This document shows, one piece after another, positions 12,820 through 16,314 of a stretch of 16,314 nucleotides of DNA. The stretch is taken from NCBI GenBank assembly GCA_021790075.1, contig JAJYIN010000022.1, forward strand, positions 1 through 16,314, read 5' to 3'. The position numbers and the translations under genes were made by a program. The stretch's first letter is position 1; the number at the start of each line of letters is the position of its first letter. The stretch is from Actinomycetes bacterium. GTDB lineage: Bacteria > Actinomycetota > Thermoleophilia > BMS3ABIN01. Below the pieces are notes generated by a model. The model was not told the origin of the DNA. It saw nothing but the letters and a program-made list of their open reading frames with translations, and made no database searches.

Positions 12820-13731
12820 ATGGATTTGATCAAACTAAGAACATTTTGCTCTATCGCCAGGAAAGGCAATTTCTCGGCCGTGGCCGAGGACCTGTTTATG
12901 TCCCAGTCTGCAGTCAGCCAGCAGGTCCAGGCCCTCGAGCGGCGTTACGGCGTCTCGCTGTTCGACCGGGGCAGCAAGCGGGTCACGCTAACCGATCCTG
13001 GCAGGATCCTCTTCGAGAAGGCGCAGCGCATGCTGGAGCTGGAGGACGAGATCAATCACGAGCTCGACGACCTGCGCGGGCTCAAGGGCGGCGAGCTGCA
13101 CGTGGGCGCCAGCACGACGGTCGGCAATTATCTGATGCCGTTTTACCTGGGCCACTTCAAACGTCTCTATCCGGAAATCAAGGTCTCGCTGACCGTCGAG
13201 AATACGCGCATCATCGAGGAACAGATGCTCAGCGGGATGTTCTCCATGGGCGTGGTCGAGCACGACGTGCATAATCCCGCTTTGACAAAGCGCTCGATTG
13301 AGAAGGACGAGCTGGTCCTGTTCGTCGCCCCGGACCATCGCTGGGCCGGCGGCAAGCTCATCGCCAAGGAAGACCTGATGGAAGAACCGTTCATCACCCG
13401 TGAGGTGGGGTCCGGCACCAGGGAGGTTATCGAGGAAACCCTGAAGAAGGCCGGGGTGACGCAGTTGAACGTGGTGCTGGAGTTGGGGAATTCCTCAGCC
13501 ATCAAGACGGCCGTGGAGGCCGGTCTCGGCGTTTCCATCCTTTCCCGGCGCGCCGTGCATGCGCAACTGGAAAGCCGCATGCTGAAGCAGGTTCGCATCA
13601 AGGGGGTAACGCTGGAGCGCGATTTCTACCTGATCACGGTGGCGGACCGTTATCTCTCGCCGGCATCGATGCAGTTCAAGGAGCTCCTGGAGCACGCCGA
13701 GTCATCCAAGCTGTTGCCCGAGCTCGCCTGA
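12820..13731 (+). CDS. LysR-family transcriptional regulator
   Basis: This 303-residue LysR protein has normal length. The N-terminal winged helix-turn-helix (about 1-60) reads FCSIARKGNFSAVAEDLFMSQSAVSQQV and then LFDRGSKRVTLTDPG. A linker helix (about 62-88) rich in Glu and Leu follows. The effector domain (about 90-295) has GELHVGASTTVGNYLMP and EPFITREVGSGTREV, the latter close to CysB/CysL-like regulators that bind small anions. The target cannot be named from sequence. ATG 12820 has only a weak AAGAAG upstream. It is divergent from the ArsR gene and ends 2 bp before a leftward small gene. Confidence 0.93.
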   Translation: MDLIKLRTFCSIARKGNFSAVAEDLFMSQSAVSQQVQALERRYGVSLFDRGSKRVTLTDPGRILFEKAQRMLELEDEINHELDDLRGLKGGELHVGASTTVGNYLMPFYLGHFKRLYPEIKVSLTVENTRIIEEQMLSGMFSMGVVEHDVHNPALTKRSIEKDELVLFVAPDHRWAGGKLIAKEDLMEEPFITREVGSGTREVIEETLKKAGVTQLNVVLELGNSSAIKTAVEAGLGVSILSRRAVHAQLESRMLKQVRIKGVTLERDFYLITVADRYLSPASMQFKELLEHAESSKLLPELA

Positions 13732-13733
13732 TT

Positions 13734-13871
13734 TCACGTTGCCACCGCCAGGGCCGCCTGCTCGACCCCGGAAAAACTGGTGAGGCAGAGGGCCAGCAGG
13801 ATCAGCGCCGCTGCCAGCAGGGCGATTAGCAGCACCCGCAGGCGCACGGAGCGGTTCATTTGCTCGATCAT
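13734..13871 (-). CDS. Small predicted single-span membrane protein, 45 residues
   Basis: The - strand frame opens with ATG at 13871 and stops at 13734-13736. The product is MIEQMNRSVRLRVLL at the start, then a continuous hydrophobic stretch at about 13-31 rich in Leu and Ala, then a short tail with SFSGVEQ. Two Arg before the span suggest an N-in orientation. The evidence for a real gene is GGGAGG (13878-13883) 6 nt before the ATG; the frame is also open further upstream without a comparable site. I recognise no family. It converges with the LysR gene, 2 bp apart, and is divergent from hppA. Confidence 0.5.
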   Translation of the reverse strand: MIEQMNRSVRLRVLLIALLAAALILLALCLTSFSGVEQAALAVAT

Positions 13872-13877
13872 CGTGAT

Positions 13878-13883
13878 CCTCCC
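13878..13883 (-). promoter_or_regulatory. Strong Shine-Dalgarno for the 45-residue protein
   Basis: GGGAGG on the - strand lies 6 nt before the ATG at 13871. It is the main reason to call this short frame and to prefer this start over upstream codons in the same frame. Confidence 0.5.
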
Positions 13884-14067
13884 TTGTCCTCCTGCCCGAC
13901 TGAAGTCGCGGGCAATCGAATCCTCGGATTTCCACGCATATTTCTTTAGTAAAATCGCGGTTTCCCCAACTTCCCTCATTGCTATATCTAATGGGAATAA
14001 AAACCGTCTATCGGTTTGTCTAATACCTTCCATATAAAATCCGTCACGCCGGTTGCCCCTTTGGTGC

Positions 14068-14096
14068 TTTACCTTTTTTTGCCGGTCTGATATAAA
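14068..14096 (+). promoter_or_regulatory. Candidate promoter of hppA
   Basis: TTTACC (14068-14073) and TATAAA (14091-14096) are separated by 17 bp, about 104 nt upstream of the hppA start. This would leave an untranslated leader of roughly 95 nt. A T-run and one copy of GCCGGTCTG occupy the spacer. Confidence 0.45.
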
Positions 14097-14109
14097 TTGC
14101 GCCGGTCTG
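14081..14109. repeat. Direct repeat GCCGGTCTG with 20-bp period around the hppA -10
   Basis: GCCGGTCTG occurs at 14081-14089 and exactly again at 14101-14109, and GCCGGT also at 14048-14053. The two full copies bracket the TATAAA box on the same DNA face (about two helical turns), an arrangement typical of cooperative regulator binding. No regulator is identified. Confidence 0.45.
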
Positions 14110-14199
14110 GTTATTAGTTCATGCGCGTCCGCACCCGGAGCCGGCGGCGCGTTCATCCCTACCGGGAAAACCCCGCAAGAAAGGAGAGGATGTCAAACC

Positions 14200-16314
14200 G
14201 TGAATTTTGACAGCAAGGTAATCTTTGCCGTGGTTTGCGCTTTTGCAGCAATCCTGTACGGCATCATTCTCATCAGCTGGGTGCTGAAGCTGCCCGCTGG
14301 CAATGAAAAGATGAAGGAGATCGCGGGCGCCGTTCAGGAGGGCGCCAAGGCGTATCTGAACCGGCAGTACCGGACGATCGCAATGGTTGGTGTGGTCGTA
14401 TTCCTTGCCCTGCTGATCCTGCTTGGGCTTGACAAGAGTTGGAGTTTTGGACTGGGTACCGCGATCGCCTTTCTCGTCGGCGCCACTCTCTCTGGCGCCG
14501 CCGGTTACATCGGCATGATGGTTTCCGTCCGGGCCAACGTCCGCACGGCCGAAGCCGCCAGGGGAGGCCTGAACGCGGCCATGAAGGTCGCTTTCAGAGG
14601 CGGCTCGATCACCGGCCTGCTCGTCGTCGGCCTCGCGCTTTTGGGGGTATCCGCTTTTTATGGATTTGACACTAGCAAGGACAATATCCTTCACCTCATC
14701 GGCCTTGGCTTCGGCGGCAGCCTCATCAGCGTCTTCGCCCGGCTGGGTGGAGGCATCTACACCAAGGGCGCCGATGTCGGCGCCGACCTGGTAGGCAAGG
14801 TCGAGGCGGGCATCCCCGAGGATGATCCGCGCAACCCGGCGGTCATCGCCGATAACGTCGGCGACAATGTCGGTGACTGCGCCGGCATGGCCGCCGACCT
14901 CTTCGAGACCTACGCGGTGACGGCCGTCGCGGTCATGCTGCTGGGCTCGCTGCTCTTCAAGAACGCGAGCGCGCTCAAGGCCAACGCCCTGGTCTATCCC
15001 CTGGTGATCGGCGGCGTTTCCATCATCGCCTCCATCATCGGCACCTTCTTCGTCCGCGTTGGCAAGGACGGCGGCATCATGGCGGCCCTCTACAAGGGCC
15101 TGGTGGTGGCCGGCATCCTGGCCGCGGCGGCGTTCTACCCGGTGACTCAATGGCTGATGGGAGACGCCAGCAAGGCCGTGGGGCTTACAAATTCCCAGTA
15201 CTACACCGTGCCCCGCCTCTTTATCTGCGCCATCATCGGCCTGGTGGTGACCGGTTTCATCGTCGTCATCACCGAGTACTTCACGTCAGCCAGCTACAAT
15301 CCGGTCAAGCACATCGCTGCCGCATCCCAAACCGGGCATGCGACCAACATCATCGCCGGCCTCGCGGTCAGCATGAAGTCGACCGCGCTACCGGTGCTGG
15401 TCCTGGCCGGCGGCATCCTGGGAGCGTATTATGCTTCCGGGACGTACGGCATCGCCATCGCCGTCATGGCTCAACTTTCCATGACCGGCATCATCGTCGC
15501 CATCGACTCCTACGGCCCCATCACCGATAATGCCGGCGGCATCGCCGAGATGGCGGAACTGCCCGAAGAGGTGCGCGGAGTCACGGACCCGCTCGACGCC
15601 GTCGGCAACACGACCAAGGCCGTCACCAAGGGGTACGCCATTGGCTCTGCCGCTCTGGCCGCCGTGGTTCTGTTTTCGTCCTTCGCTGACGACCTCAGCG
15701 AGCATCTCGGCATCACCCGCAGTGTGCTTGACCAGTCATTCTCGCTGTCGAGTGTGCAAAGCGCGGCGCCAATCCTGGTGGGACTGTTCATCGGCGGCCT
15801 GCTGCCGTTTATCTTTGGGGCGCTCTGCATGGAAGCTGTGGGCAAAGCCGGCGGCATGGTAGTTGAGGAAGTGCGCCGCCAGTTCCGGGAGATCCCGGGA
15901 ATCATGGAAGGAACCGGCAAGCCTGATTACGGCACTTGTGTTGACATTGTTACCAAGTCGGCTCTGAGGCAGATGATGGTACCGGCGATGATCCCGATTC
16001 TGGCGCCGATTGTTGTCGGCGTGGTGCCCCGCATTTTCGGCGCCGGCGAGCTCGGTTACCAGATGCTGGGCGGCCTGCTGATCGGCACGATCGTCACCGG
16101 CCTCTTCCTGGCCATCTCCATGACCAGCGGCGGCGGCGCCTGGGACAACGCCAAGAAACTGATCGAGGACGGCAAGTATGGCGGCAAAGGCTCTGACGCC
16201 CACGCGGCAGCGGTCACCGGCGACACCGTCGGCGATCCCTACAAGGACACCGCCGGCCCCGCCATCAACCCGATGATCAAGGTCGTCAACATCGTGGCCC
16301 TGCTCATCATTCCG
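14200..16314 (+). CDS. hppA: Membrane H+-translocating pyrophosphatase, K+-independent type (3' truncated)
   Basis: The 705 codons visible cover nearly the whole protein; the frame is open at the window edge. The enzyme hydrolyses pyrophosphate in the membrane and pumps protons. Substrate and Mg-binding motifs are DVGADLVGK (192-200), DNVGDNVGD (218-226) and GDTVGDPYKDTAGPA (about 674-688). Lys473 in GNTTKAVTKG, with Thr476, is the signature of K+-independent enzymes; K+-dependent ones have Ala at the Lys site. Many transmembrane spans (about 16 expected) alternate with these loops. The start is GTG 14200, giving NFDSKVIFAVV, with AGAGG at 14185-14189. A 6-residue frame from ATG 14190 overlaps it. 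Confidence 0.95.
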   Translation, partial: MNFDSKVIFAVVCAFAAILYGIILISWVLKLPAGNEKMKEIAGAVQEGAKAYLNRQYRTIAMVGVVVFLALLILLGLDKSWSFGLGTAIAFLVGATLSGAAGYIGMMVSVRANVRTAEAARGGLNAAMKVAFRGGSITGLLVVGLALLGVSAFYGFDTSKDNILHLIGLGFGGSLISVFARLGGGIYTKGADVGADLVGKVEAGIPEDDPRNPAVIADNVGDNVGDCAGMAADLFETYAVTAVAVMLLGSLLFKNASALKANALVYPLVIGGVSIIASIIGTFFVRVGKDGGIMAALYKGLVVAGILAAAAFYPVTQWLMGDASKAVGLTNSQYYTVPRLFICAIIGLVVTGFIVVITEYFTSASYNPVKHIAAASQTGHATNIIAGLAVSMKSTALPVLVLAGGILGAYYASGTYGIAIAVMAQLSMTGIIVAIDSYGPITDNAGGIAEMAELPEEVRGVTDPLDAVGNTTKAVTKGYAIGSAALAAVVLFSSFADDLSEHLGITRSVLDQSFSLSSVQSAAPILVGLFIGGLLPFIFGALCMEAVGKAGGMVVEEVRRQFREIPGIMEGTGKPDYGTCVDIVTKSALRQMMVPAMIPILAPIVVGVVPRIFGAGELGYQMLGGLLIGTIVTGLFLAISMTSGGGAWDNAKKLIEDGKYGGKGSDAHAAAVTGDTVGDPYKDTAGPAINPMIKVVNIVALLIIP

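Larger units (their letters stand above)
13872..14199. other. AT-rich divergent leader between the small membrane gene and hppA
   Basis: This 328-bp stretch is clearly richer in A and T than its neighbours and has no supported gene apart from a possible 6-residue frame at its right edge. It holds the ribosome-binding site of the leftward gene, a bulged inverted repeat at about 13893-13912 (GCCCG with CGGGC), a 6-bp dyad AAACCG-tctat-CGGTTT at 14001-14017, a second TATAAA at 14033-14038 without a matching -35, the hppA promoter candidate and a 20-bp-period direct repeat. Confidence 0.6.

Noticed and set aside
13872..14156. Extension of the 45-residue membrane protein to a 140-residue frame starting at 14156
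   Set aside because: The upstream part is charged and without motifs, crosses the AT-rich leader with its promoter candidate, and has no good ribosome site; the ATG at 13871 has a strong one.
14119..15150. Antisense open frame (343 codons) opposite hppA
   Set aside because: The product is Asp/Gly/His-rich with no motif, and it mirrors the strongly conserved pyrophosphatase coding frame; a shadow frame.
1..16314. CRISPR arrays, tRNA or rRNA genes, transposases or prophage genes
   Set aside because: I found no regularly spaced repeats, cloverleaf-like sequence, rRNA motifs or transposase/integrase reading frames; the only mobile-type signal is the non-coding foldback element.

Overview
The window is a slice of a GC-rich bacterial chromosome built around the conserved spc and alpha ribosomal-protein operons. 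All genes up to position 11379 lie on the + strand. The order is rplF (3' end), rplR, rpsE, rpmD, rplO, secY, adk, map, infA, rpmJ, rpsM, rpsK, rpsD, rpoA, rplQ, then an ECF transporter core (ecfA1, ecfA2, ecfT) and truA. This order, with rpsD inside the alpha operon and adk-map after secY, fits Gram-positive lineages (Actinomycetota or Clostridia-like). GC-rich codon use, an LprG/LppX-like lipoprotein and a K+-independent H+-pyrophosphatase make a deep-branching Actinomycetota (or nearby Chloroflexota/Bacillota) the best guess. That placement is inference, not proof. Several core genes appear to start with TTG or GTG, and many overlap or abut, so translational coupling is likely.

Layout: 1-4516 is the end of the spc operon (ribosomal proteins, Sec translocon, adenylate kinase, methionine aminopeptidase). 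A promoter-like site inside the end of map precedes infA and rpmJ (4546-4882). The alpha operon follows (4918-7921). It is interrupted between rpoA and rplQ by a 125-bp foldback element with perfect 18-bp terminal inverted repeats and a TAA duplication that includes the rpoA stop codon. A clear intrinsic terminator (7950-7969) ends this block. The ECF module and truA (8163-11379) form the next unit, with no substrate-binding S component in view.

From 11467 the window is less conserved. A leftward pair, an ArsR-type repressor followed by a predicted lipoprotein, has a promoter that overlaps an inverted repeat and may be self-regulated. A divergent LysR regulator faces right and converges, 2 bp apart, on a 45-residue predicted single-span membrane protein that I read from a strong Shine-Dalgarno and ATG. 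An AT-rich leader of about 330 bp with dyads, a promoter candidate and a 20-bp-period direct repeat leads into a membrane H+-pyrophosphatase gene (hppA) that runs off the right edge.

The functional theme is growth machinery (ribosome, RNA polymerase alpha, secretion, tRNA modification), followed by vitamin or metal uptake and energy conservation from pyrophosphate. The least explained parts are the foldback element, the ArsR-lipoprotein pair, the tiny membrane protein and the hppA leader.
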